Source of the DNA: an uncultured Bacteroides sp.
GTDB lineage: Bacteria; Bacteroidota; Bacteroidia; Bacteroidales; Bacteroidaceae
DNA: 64,000 nucleotides
Assembly (NCBI GenBank): GCA_947038155.1
Contig: CAMQVH010000003.1
Span: forward strand, 1 to 64,000
Reading direction: 5' to 3'
Positions within the stretch are counted from its first letter, which is position 1. Each line of letters starts with the position of its first letter. The notes beneath the pieces are model-generated. The model made no database searches and was not told where the DNA came from. It saw only the letters and a list, made by a program, of their open reading frames with translations. This document shows, one piece after another, positions 53,728-62,942 of the stretch. A program made the position numbers and the translations under genes.

Positions 53728-56202
53728 TTATTTTCCAATCAATATATATTCTTGCCCTGCTTTGGTAGGCAGGTCATACAAGTAAGTCCTTGCAATTTCC
53801 ACTTTATTCAGGCTGGCTTTTTCATTCACCAATGGCTGGGGAATCGTGGGGACTGCATAGAGAGGGTTCGGGTTCTCTCCTTTGGCACGTTTCAAGCCCT
53901 TTCCGGTCAGCGGGTTGAGTGAACGTAGACGGCAGTTACCACCTTTATGAGATTTCACGACCAGGCGATTTACTTTTCCATTCTTCCAGTTTAAATCAAG
54001 TTCGAAACCTCCACGGGCGATAATACCTGTGACAGAACCGTCCTTCCAGAGAGTCGGAAGTGCCGGAAGCAGGTAAATAAAGCCATCGTAACTTTGCATC
54101 AGCATTTCGGCTATACCTGCAGCACAACCGAAGTTTCCGTCGATTTGGAAAGGCGGGTGAGCATCGAACAGGTTAGGGTAGGTACCTCCTTTTTTCTTTT
54201 CGTTACGTACCAGAGTCAATTGGTCGGTTATCAGTTTGTAGGCATGGTCACCATCAAGGAGGCGTGCCCACAGGCAAACCTTCCATCCCATGCTCCATCC
54301 GGTGGACGGATCTCCACGGTGAATCAGAGAAGTGCGTGCAGCGTCAAATAGTTCCGGAGTGCGGTAAGGAGAAATCTGGTTGCTGGGGAATAATCCATAT
54401 AGATGGGATACATGGCGGTGTACATCGTTCGGATCATCCCAGTCGAACATCCATTCCTGCAATTGTCCCCAATGTCCTACTTGCATAGGAGCCATTTCCT
54501 TGAGGCGTTGTTCCAGATGAGCGGCAAATTCTTTGTCCGTATCCAAAATTCGGGAAGCTGAAATAATAGCTGTCCAAAGGTCGAATATCAACTGATTGTC
54601 CATCGTGCATCCGGCGGCTGTAGTTGCCTTGCCATCGCTGCCGGAATGTACATTTTCGGGTGAGTTGCTTGGGCAGACTACCAACCAGTTGTGTACAGGT
54701 TCTTTCACCATAATCTCGTCAAAGAACAGTCCGGATCCTTTCAATATCGGATAAACGGAACGCAGGAACTCTGTGTCTCCGGTGTACAGATATCGTTCCC
54801 ATAGATGACGGCATAACCATGCACCGCCGCTCGGCCACATACCCGAAGGGGCTTTGTCCAGTGCTCCTGTGATACGCCATATATCCGTGTTATGATGCAA
54901 TACCCATCCGTTGGCTCCATACATGATTTTTGCCGTTTCCTTTCCGCTTTCGCTCACTTCTTTTATCAGCCGGAAAAGTGGTTCGTTCAAGTCACTTAAA
55001 TTAGTCACTTCCGATGGCCAGTAATTCATTTCCAGATTGATATTACAGGTATATTTGCTATCCCAGGAAGGGAAAAGTTTATCATTCCAGATACCCTGCA
55101 AGTTAGCGGGTTGTCCACCCGGTTGTGACGAGCAGATTAACAGATAACGGCCAAACTGGAAGTAAGTGGCAACCAGATGCGCGTCATGTGTGTCCTTAAA
55201 ATTCTCTACACGCTTGTCGGTTGTCACATTTTTATATTGGTCTTCCCCTAAATCCAGAGATACTCTGGTCAGATATCGACGATAAAATTCTACGTGATTC
55301 TTTTTGGCTTCTGCGAATGGACGAACCAGCGCTTCAGACAAATAGCTCTTTGCACGTTCTGTCTGATTACCTGTGATGTCCAGATAATTATTGAAGTTGG
55401 TGGCTATAGACACATAGATTGTGGCTTCGTCAGCTCCTTCTACAGAGAGGATGCCATCGGTACAAGCTATTTTTCCTCCTTGGTTGCGGGCGGTCAGTCT
55501 TCCCTGAAATTCTACTTTTCCCTTCAGACCTTCATGTAAGGAAGACACCCCTGAAAGGGTCACACAGTTCCCTTCTTCAGAGTGAATCATTACATCCTGA
55601 TGAGGGGAGGTGAACTGTGCGTTGAAGGTAATTTGTCCCGGACGGTTGGCGGTCAGTCGTACCATAACTACCTGATCGGTAAATGAGGTGATCGTTTCAC
55701 GTTGATATTGCACTCCGTCTACTTCATAACGGACGATGGCACGTGCCGAGTCCAGGCTCAGTTCCCGATAATAATCGGAATAGCGGGTATGTCCGGGGAA
55801 AGCAATTCGCAGGTCGCCGAAACTCTGATAAGGCATTCCCGAATTTGTTTTTGCCATCACTTTCTCCGTAGCGAGCGTTTGTGCTTCCAGATATTTTCCG
55901 GCAAAAACAAGTTCACGTACCTTCGGAATATACTCCAGTGCGTTCGGGTTTGCGTTGTTGTTGGGGCGTCCTGCCCAAATGGTTTCTTCGTTTAGTTGTA
56001 TTTGTTCTGTTCCCGGCGTTCCATATACCATTGCCCCCAGACGCCCGTTTCCCAAGGGTAAAGCTTCGGTCCATACCTGTGCGGGACGGTCATACCATAG
56101 CTTATATTCCTGTGCAGATACTTTTTTCTCCTGCGCATGAATACATCCTGCAGAGACCATTACAAACAGATATCCGATTAATCTCTTTTTATTCATTTTC
56201 AT
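53728..56202 (-). CDS. GH95 alpha-L-galactosidase/alpha-L-fucosidase
   Basis: An 824-residue GH95 enzyme with signal MKMNKKRLIGYLFVMVSAGCIHAQ. Family features: YDRPAQVWTEALPLGNGRLGAMVYG, IQLNEETIWAGRPNNNANP, LQGIWNDKLFPSWDSKYTCNINLEMNYWPSEVTNLSDLNEP (the N-x-N/E catalytic region), CTMDNQLIFDLWTAII and the C-terminal FQIDGNFGCAAGIAEMLMQS. GH95 inverts alpha-L-fucosyl or alpha-L-galactosyl bonds; the homologous BT1010 was assigned as an alpha-L-galactosidase on RG-II side chain A (recalled). First gene of the minus operon, with promoter motif copy 6 just 27 bp upstream. Either ATG (codon 1 or 3) is possible. Confidence 0.92.
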   Translation of the reverse strand: MKMNKKRLIGYLFVMVSAGCIHAQEKKVSAQEYKLWYDRPAQVWTEALPLGNGRLGAMVYGTPGTEQIQLNEETIWAGRPNNNANPNALEYIPKVRELVFAGKYLEAQTLATEKVMAKTNSGMPYQSFGDLRIAFPGHTRYSDYYRELSLDSARAIVRYEVDGVQYQRETITSFTDQVVMVRLTANRPGQITFNAQFTSPHQDVMIHSEEGNCVTLSGVSSLHEGLKGKVEFQGRLTARNQGGKIACTDGILSVEGADEATIYVSIATNFNNYLDITGNQTERAKSYLSEALVRPFAEAKKNHVEFYRRYLTRVSLDLGEDQYKNVTTDKRVENFKDTHDAHLVATYFQFGRYLLICSSQPGGQPANLQGIWNDKLFPSWDSKYTCNINLEMNYWPSEVTNLSDLNEPLFRLIKEVSESGKETAKIMYGANGWVLHHNTDIWRITGALDKAPSGMWPSGGAWLCRHLWERYLYTGDTEFLRSVYPILKGSGLFFDEIMVKEPVHNWLVVCPSNSPENVHSGSDGKATTAAGCTMDNQLIFDLWTAIISASRILDTDKEFAAHLEQRLKEMAPMQVGHWGQLQEWMFDWDDPNDVHRHVSHLYGLFPSNQISPYRTPELFDAARTSLIHRGDPSTGWSMGWKVCLWARLLDGDHAYKLITDQLTLVRNEKKKGGTYPNLFDAHPPFQIDGNFGCAAGIAEMLMQSYDGFIYLLPALPTLWKDGSVTGIIARGGFELDLNWKNGKVNRLVVKSHKGGNCRLRSLNPLTGKGLKRAKGENPNPLYAVPTIPQPLVNEKASLNKVEIARTYLYDLPTKAGQEYILIGK

Positions 56203-56229
56203 CTAATCGCTTTTATACTTTTATAGGAG

Positions 56230-56255
56230 GACGATTAAAAAGGAATTTTGTACCC
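56230..56255 (-). promoter_or_regulatory. ECF-sigma-type promoter motif, copy 6 (GH95 operon)
   Basis: Read on the minus strand: GGGTACA (56255-56249), 15 nt, CGTC (56233-56230), then CTCCTATAAAAG. CGTC ends 27 bp before the GH95 ATG, almost the same distance as in copy 1. The same element thus precedes the minus-strand operon as well as the plus-strand units. Confidence 0.6.
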
Positions 56256-56424
56256 AATATACAGGCAATAAGAAGCAGGGATAATCAAAAGTTATCGGGT
56301 ATAAAAAAAATGAACTTCAATATCTGCTCAAAAAGGTCTTACTTTGCATACGTAAGAGCACTAGGAAGAAGTTGTTTCCTGAGTGTGGATTCATATCTTT
56401 AATCTAAAAAACAGATAATTGAAA

Positions 56425-58217
<1,793 letters not shown>

Positions 58218-58224
58218 TTCTTTT

Positions 58225-58255
58225 CTTGTAATTCGAAATATACTTCCTATATTTG
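58225..58255 (+). promoter_or_regulatory. Promoter of the DUF2807 gene
   Basis: -7 box TATATTTG (58248-58255) is an exact TAnnTTTG match. CTTG (58225-58228) lies 19 bp upstream at normal -33 spacing. The ATG is at 58284. Confidence 0.65.
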
Positions 58256-58283
58256 TCATTAAAATATTTAATGAAAAGAAATT

Positions 58284-59075
58284 ATGAGAAATTCAAAGGT
58301 TACATCTATGTTGGTAGTGCTGATGTTTCTGTTGGTCACAGGAATACAGGCGCAGACCGTTACTCCCAGTAAGAAATATATCACAAAAGAACTGAATAAC
58401 GTAAGCAACTTCAGCTCAATCAGCGTATTAGGCAGTCCTGATGTTGAGTATCGTCAGAGTAATGGTTCTAAAACGACAGTTTCTATATACGGTTCGGATA
58501 ATTTGGTAGACTTGCTGGAAGTTTCTACAGTAAATGGAGTATTGCAGGTGAATATCAAAAAGGGTGTCAAGATTCTTAGTGGAGAGCGTCGTTTGAAAGT
58601 GATAGCTTCTTCCCCTTCATTGAATCAGGTAGATATTAAAGGTTCGGCAGATGTATATCTGAAAGGTACAATCAAAGGGAATGACCTGAATTTGAATATA
58701 GCCGGTTCCGGAGATATCGAAGCGGAGAATCTGCAATATACTAATATATTTGCTTTGGTGAAAGGAAGCGGGGACATTGATTTGAAAAATGTGAAAGCGA
58801 CTACTGTGATGTCAGAAGTTAATGGTTCCGGTGATATCAATATGAAAGGTTCTGCACAGAAGGCGACACTGACAGTAAATGGTTCCGGAGATATTAGTGC
58901 TGAAAAACTGGCTGCAACTAATGTCGTTGCTACAGTTGCAGGTTCGGGTGATATAGTATGCTACGCTTCCGGACAGTTGGATGCGAGAGTTAGTGGTAGT
59001 GGTGATATTGAATATAAAGGAAGCCCTTCAGTTGTAAATAAGCAGGGGAAGAAAAATTCGATTACCGGTAAGTAA
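58284..59075 (+). CDS. Secreted DUF2807 (GIN domain) beta-repeat protein
   Basis: A 263-residue exported protein (signal ending GIQAQ, about residue 24). It is built of short beta-strands that repeatedly carry G-S-G-D-I (IAGSGDIEAEN, VKGSGDIDLKN, VNGSGDINMKG, VNGSGDISAEK, VAGSGDIVCYA, VSGSGDIEYKG), giving a regular beta-solenoid. This is the putative auto-transporter adhesin head GIN domain common in Bacteroidetes. No enzymatic motif. It stands alone with its own promoter and terminator. Confidence 0.9.
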   Translation: MRNSKVTSMLVVLMFLLVTGIQAQTVTPSKKYITKELNNVSNFSSISVLGSPDVEYRQSNGSKTTVSIYGSDNLVDLLEVSTVNGVLQVNIKKGVKILSGERRLKVIASSPSLNQVDIKGSADVYLKGTIKGNDLNLNIAGSGDIEAENLQYTNIFALVKGSGDIDLKNVKATTVMSEVNGSGDINMKGSAQKATLTVNGSGDISAEKLAATNVVATVAGSGDIVCYASGQLDARVSGSGDIEYKGSPSVVNKQGKKNSITGK

Positions 59076-59100
59076 GATACGAATCTTATTTTTTATAGAA

Positions 59101-59142
59101 AGCGGGCAAATATGTTATTTATCACATATTTGCCCGCTTTTA
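59101..59142 (+). terminator. Intrinsic terminator after the DUF2807 gene
   Basis: A perfect 15-bp stem, AGCGGGCAAATATGT (59101-59115) with 59124-59138, followed by a T-rich tail. The remaining gap to 59309 shows no further element. Confidence 0.9.
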
Positions 59143-59309
59143 TTTAGACATTCATAGATCTCTTATCGAAGTATATGCAATGACAATATGTTAAAAATAT
59201 AGTTAGCCAAGATACAATTAACTTGCAGATCTGTTTTATTTATATGGGCTTATCTGTATTTTCTGATATTGCACATTATGAAATATTATTCAATTAAGTC
59301 AAGTAGTAT

Positions 59310-60038
59310 ATGAATTTAGATGAAGTTTTAAATTATCGTCGCTCTGTACGGGTATATGATAAAGAAAAGGAAATAGATACAGAGAAAGTAAAGCATTGCC
59401 TGGAATTGGCAACTTTGGCTCCCAATAGTTCTGATATGCAACTATGGGAGTTTTATCACATCACACAGCCTGAATTGATGGCAAAGGTATCAAGAGCTTG
59501 TCTTGACCAAAAAGCAACTTCCACGGCTTCGCAGATTGTTGTTTTCGTCACACGTCGTGACTTGTATCGGAAGCGGGCGAAATTCGTTCTTGATTTCGAG
59601 ACAGGAAATATACGGCGGAATAGTCCTATAGACAGGCATGAGAAACGTATTAAAGACAGAAAACTGTACTATGGGATATTGATGCCGTTTGTTTATGCCC
59701 GTTTCTGCGGTATCTTAGGACTTTTCAGAGTACTACTTGCTAATATTATCAGCATTTTCCGCCCTATGATGCTCGAAGTATCTGAAGGTGATGTGCGTGT
59801 GGTGGTACATAAATCCTGTGCGCTTGCTGCTCAAACATTTATGATTGCTATGGCGAACGAAGGATATGATACCTGTCCCTTGGAAGGCTTGGATAGCCGA
59901 CGGCTCAAAAGGTTGCTTAAGTTGCCTCATGGTGCTGAAATAAATATGGTAGTTTCTTGTGGAATCCGGAATGGAAATAAAGGAATTTGGGGAGAACGGT
60001 GCAGGGTACCGTTTGAGGAAGTTTATCGTAAGATTTGA
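59310..60038 (+). CDS. Nitroreductase-family protein
   Basis: A 242-residue nitroreductase-like FMN protein: LNYRRSVRVYDKE at the N-terminus (FMN-phosphate Arg/Ser), LATLAPNSSDMQLWEFY, VVVHKSCALAAQTFMIAMANEGYDTCPLEGLD, and INMVVSCGIRNGNKGIWGERCRVPFEEVY at the C-terminus. A hydrophobic insertion (~120-155, YYGILMPFVYARFCGILGLFRVLLANIISIF) separates the two halves and could contact the membrane. It would reduce quinones or nitro compounds with NAD(P)H; the substrate is unknown. Confidence 0.88.
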   Translation: MNLDEVLNYRRSVRVYDKEKEIDTEKVKHCLELATLAPNSSDMQLWEFYHITQPELMAKVSRACLDQKATSTASQIVVFVTRRDLYRKRAKFVLDFETGNIRRNSPIDRHEKRIKDRKLYYGILMPFVYARFCGILGLFRVLLANIISIFRPMMLEVSEGDVRVVVHKSCALAAQTFMIAMANEGYDTCPLEGLDSRRLKRLLKLPHGAEINMVVSCGIRNGNKGIWGERCRVPFEEVYRKI

Positions 60039-60074
60039 TGTTATTGAAATTTTCATATTTATAGAGTTTGAGTA

Positions 60075-60584
60075 TTACTTTCTTTCTTCTTTCACTAACT
60101 TCCTCCACCTCTGAAATGCTTTTATCAGGCTCTCTTCCTGTACCAGTTCCACCATTTCATAGTGTTCCACAAATAGTGCCATTGACTTCTTGAACATCAC
60201 CCCCTTATTGAACTTATTGTCCAGCAGAAACGAATAGAGTTCCGCCTTCATTTCCGTTTCGATTTCCTTTTCTATGATCAATGCGCTTTCTTTCCCTATA
60301 TAATTATACGTTTCGGGATTCTTTCCATAGGCTGGATTGGGCATTACGAACGTGATATTTCCTGTTTCTTTCCAGGATGCTTTGAGTGGATGCGGGACGG
60401 ACAGGCGGTGTAGGAAATGATAGACAGGAGTGATGTGGGAGAGACGGATGGGAACCGGTTTTGGGGGAGAGGACGGCGAAGAAGGCGAGGGGCGACTTTC
60501 GGATTCGGGTTCTAGACTTTGCGCGTAGCGTACGTACATATACCTCGCCAGATACGGCTTGATGGTAATCGTAACTGTAACCAT
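60075..60584 (-). CDS. Hypothetical protein with Pro/Ser linker
   Basis: A 169-residue protein I do not recognise. It starts VTITIKPYLARYMYVRYAQ, continues with a low-complexity Ser/Pro segment (~30-43) and HITPVYHFLHRLSVPHP, and ends with a charged helical region (SFLLDNKFNKGVMFKKSMALFVEHYEMVELVQEESLIKAFQRWRK). No signal peptide. The C-terminal helices could form a DNA-binding fold, but this is speculation. It converges on the nitroreductase gene, 36 bp apart. Confidence 0.7.
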   Translation of the reverse strand: MVTVTITIKPYLARYMYVRYAQSLEPESESRPSPSSPSSPPKPVPIRLSHITPVYHFLHRLSVPHPLKASWKETGNITFVMPNPAYGKNPETYNYIGKESALIIEKEIETEMKAELYSFLLDNKFNKGVMFKKSMALFVEHYEMVELVQEESLIKAFQRWRKLVKEERK

Positions 60585-60741
60585 GGGATTTCAATTCTTA
60601 ATTGTAAATAAATATTATATGCATCAGACCGCTTCAGGTCATGAATTCCGTTTTGTTTGTTGAGAAAAATCCCATGGGTTACGGGGACGGAATTCTGCTT
60701 TTATAAGAAATTGAGAATCAAGTAGTTACAAATGCCTCTTT

Positions 60742-60801
60742 TTGGTTTAAAACCAAAGGGCCGTTCCTTTAAAACCAACGCCCCGTTTCTTTAAAACCAA
60801 G
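60742..60801. repeat. Three TTTAAAACCAA units at an exact 22-bp period
   Basis: TTTAAAACCAA occurs at 60747-60757, 60769-60779 and 60791-60801, each 22 bp apart. The two 11-bp spacers share a CCGTT core. The first unit extends into a 17-bp palindrome, TTTGGTTT-A-AAACCAAA (60742-60758). Like the array at 15255, this is two helical turns per unit, but the sequence is different. Confidence 0.85.
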
Positions 60802-60947
60802 AGGATGTTTCCCGGTGAGAAACGAGCGATTAGTTAAAAACCGAAGTGCAAAGCTAGAGTGAATATTCGTATTTTTCAAAATGGAGAAAATGCCGGTTGA
60901 TATTAATGTGTAATGAAATAAGAACCTTTTGCTACCAATTAAATTTG

Positions 60948-60961
60948 CGCGTATATACGCG
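60948..60961. repeat. Perfect 14-bp palindrome
   Basis: CGCGTATATACGCG is fully self-complementary and unusually CG-rich at its ends for this AT-rich intergenic DNA. It is about 210 bp upstream of the recombinase gene and is a candidate operator. Confidence 0.6.
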
Positions 60962-61168
60962 GAAGGCGATGTCAATATATAGTACAGTAATTGTACACAG
61001 CGTATTTAACAAAGTTTATTACAGTCGAATCACTTCCCTGCGTCATTCACTGCCTTCTGATTCTTTTATAACTTGCTCACATCCTTTATTTTGCGTTTAC
61101 AAACAATCTCCGTGTATGCCTGTTTGGAAAGACATGCGCATATCGCGCGGATATAAAATCGTGAAATT

Positions 61169-62173
61169 ATGGATAAAGAAGAAATTGTAAATGAAAGGAT
61201 GGTTACCGGCTTTCCCATTTGTATGTCAGCCATTATCAGAGAACTGGAGGCTGCGGGAAAATATGCCGCCGTGCATACGTATAGCTGTACGCTGCGTTCC
61301 TTTACGGAGTTTTCCGGTGATACGTCAGGACTGCTGCCTGTATGCGAGTTGTTTACTCCTGGTCGTCTGAAAGCCTATCAGGAGTGGCTTTTAAGCAAGT
61401 CATTGAGCTGGAACAGCATTTCCACCTATATGCGTACCTTACGTGCGGTATTCAACCGTATCTTTCCCGTGGGCAGTTCCGGATATATTCCCGGTCTTTT
61501 CAATGATGTGTATACGAAGGTGGAATCCCGTACCAAACGTTCCTTGACGCAGAAACAGATGCGTCTGCTTTTGGAGAGTGATATAGGCTTATTGCCTGAG
61601 GATACGGGACGCTCGCTTGCTTATTTTCTGCTGATGTTCCTTTTCCGTGGGATGCCATTTATTGATCTTGCCCATTTGCGTAAACGTGACGTTCAGGGTA
61701 ATGTGATTGTTTATTGCCGTCATAAGACCGGACGTCAAATGACAGTCCGCATTCCCAAGGAGGCTTTACCGTTGATGAAGAAGTTTTCCGACAGGCGTCC
61801 GGGTTCTATTTACCAATTCCCCATTCTGGATAGTAGTTTGGGTAACGGGGTGGCACTTCACCGTTGCTATCTGGATGCCTTGCGCAGCTTTAACGGTCGT
61901 TTGGTGAAAGTTGGTTCGTTACTCTTGCCGGGTGTGAAGTTGAGTTCTTACACCGCAAGGCATACGTGGGCTACATTGTCCTATCATTTGGGTACTCCTG
62001 TTGGGATCATCAGTGAAGCGTTGGGGCATTCTTCCGTTCGTGTCACTGAAACTTACCTTAAGCCTTTTGCCGGGGAACGGATAGACCGGGCGAATTATAA
62101 ACTAATTACTTCGGTTGTGAGGCGGGATTTAGCTAAAAGTGTGATTTGTAATACGCTGTATACCAGTGATTAG
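61169..62173 (+). CDS. Tyrosine recombinase (Bacteroides invertase/integrase type)
   Basis: A 334-residue tyrosine recombinase. An N-terminal SAM-like core-binding domain (~20-110: GKYAAVHTYSCTLRSFTEF; WNSISTYMRTLRAVFNRIF) precedes the catalytic domain. Catalytic residues: R160 (FLFRGM), K186 (RHKTGR), R264 (SYTARHTW), H287 (ALGHSS) and nucleophile Y296 (TETYLKPF). The canonical box-II His is Tyr 261, as is common in this Bacteroides group. Relatives act as local DNA invertases controlling surface structures as well as mobile-element integrases. The inverted near-identical sites at 62181-62200 and 62485-62504 directly downstream are candidate substrates. No other mobile-element gene is seen. 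Confidence 0.92.
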   Translation: MDKEEIVNERMVTGFPICMSAIIRELEAAGKYAAVHTYSCTLRSFTEFSGDTSGLLPVCELFTPGRLKAYQEWLLSKSLSWNSISTYMRTLRAVFNRIFPVGSSGYIPGLFNDVYTKVESRTKRSLTQKQMRLLLESDIGLLPEDTGRSLAYFLLMFLFRGMPFIDLAHLRKRDVQGNVIVYCRHKTGRQMTVRIPKEALPLMKKFSDRRPGSIYQFPILDSSLGNGVALHRCYLDALRSFNGRLVKVGSLLLPGVKLSSYTARHTWATLSYHLGTPVGIISEALGHSSVRVTETYLKPFAGERIDRANYKLITSVVRRDLAKSVICNTLYTSD

Positions 62174-62180
62174 TGTGGTG

Positions 62181-62504
62181 TATTACTTACCAAGCAATGG
62201 AATATTTCCGGTGACAAAGTTGAAAATATTTTTCCATTAAACCAAATAAAACGCTAATTTTTATGTCAAGGCACTAAAAAATCTTCATAAACAGAGACAC
62301 AAACCCTGAAAACACAATATTGCCCACTGCTACCACTTAAAAAAGTGTATAAAGCCTGCCATCCATCTTTGACTCTTCAAAAACGGACTGTACTTTTATT
62401 CACCTAATGTCTAAGCAAAGTGTCTTTTTTCAATCGACAGTCACTTGGAAAACGCCTTTTCCTATAGTTCTGAAAGTATAGTTACCATTACTTGGTAAGT
62501 AATA
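62181..62504. repeat. Inverted 20-bp repeats flanking a 284-bp segment downstream of the recombinase
   Basis: Left copy 62181-62200; its reverse complement is CCATTGCTTGGTAAGTAATA. Right copy 62485-62504 is CCATTACTTGGTAAGTAATA, one mismatch in 20. They bracket most of the 387-bp gap between the recombinase stop and the Rrf2-like gene. The core TTACTTGGTAAGTAA is itself nearly palindromic (TTACTT-GGT-AAGTAA), so the sites may be recombination sites, operators, or both. Nothing else recognisable lies in the segment. Confidence 0.75.
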
Positions 62505-62521
62505 AACCTCTTTTCAACCTG

Positions 62522-62536
62522 TTACTTGGTAAGTAA
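62522..62536 (+). promoter_or_regulatory. Third TTACTTGGTAAGTAA site, upstream of the Rrf2-like gene
   Basis: Identical to 62488-62502, in direct orientation and 34 bp away start to start. It lies 24 bp before the ATG at 62561, a good place for an autoregulatory operator of the encoded winged-helix protein. Confidence 0.6.
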
Positions 62537-62560
62537 CAGTAACAATAAACAAAACAACAA

Positions 62561-62920
62561 ATGCTAACAGTTCTGACACAAGCCGCTATATCCGTTTTAC
62601 ACGACATCTCATTAGGAGTATGTCTGCAATCAGCAAACTTCCAGTTATCGGAAGAAGAGTTAAGTATACTGCTCCACAAGTTAGAAGCCGAAGGACTCGT
62701 TCGACGCTTGCCCGAAGAGAAAGAGTCATACGAATTGTGCCGTCCCTTGTACGACCTCTCCCTGCTCGATGTGATCGAAGCGACAGGGGAACCGATTAAT
62801 TGTAAATGTCCTACTCCCGAATCATTCTATACCCATCACGGTAGGATAGCCCACAAAATGGGTGTTGTCAACCACATGATACGCGTGTTTCTAGGTGATA
62901 TAAAACTTTCTGATTGGTAA
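62561..62920 (+). CDS. Rrf2-like winged-helix transcriptional regulator
   Basis: A 119-residue protein resembling Rrf2 regulators: an N-terminal helix, the recognition region LSEEELSILLHKLEAEGLVRR, then the dimer helix YDLSLLDVIEATGEPINCKCPTPES, close to the Rrf2 pattern I-S-L-x-D-V-I-E-A. Only CKC is present in place of the three-Cys iron-sulfur cluster loop, so it may not bind a cluster. It sits 22 bp before the DUF3575/OmpA-like gene and follows duplicated near-palindromic sites that it could bind (inference). Probably controls the surface-structure genes downstream. Confidence 0.72.
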   Translation: MLTVLTQAAISVLHDISLGVCLQSANFQLSEEELSILLHKLEAEGLVRRLPEEKESYELCRPLYDLSLLDVIEATGEPINCKCPTPESFYTHHGRIAHKMGVVNHMIRVFLGDIKLSDW

Positions 62921-62942
62921 CCGATCGGAAAACAACCAGCTT

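Larger units (their letters stand above)
60585..61168. other. 584-bp intergenic region upstream of the recombinase
   Basis: No gene is supported here; a 97-codon frame (60897-61190) has no family signature. It holds an inverted repeat GAATTCCGT/ACGGAATTC (60643-60651 and 60687-60695), the 22-bp repeat array and the 14-bp palindrome listed separately. Confidence 0.6.

Noticed and set aside
60304..60594. Alternative 96-codon frame on the minus strand
   Set aside because: It overlaps the 169-residue frame almost entirely and gives a Ser/Arg-rich product without structure.
60897..61190. 97-codon open frame upstream of the recombinase
   Set aside because: It overlaps the recombinase start and contains the repeat region; no protein family is recognised.
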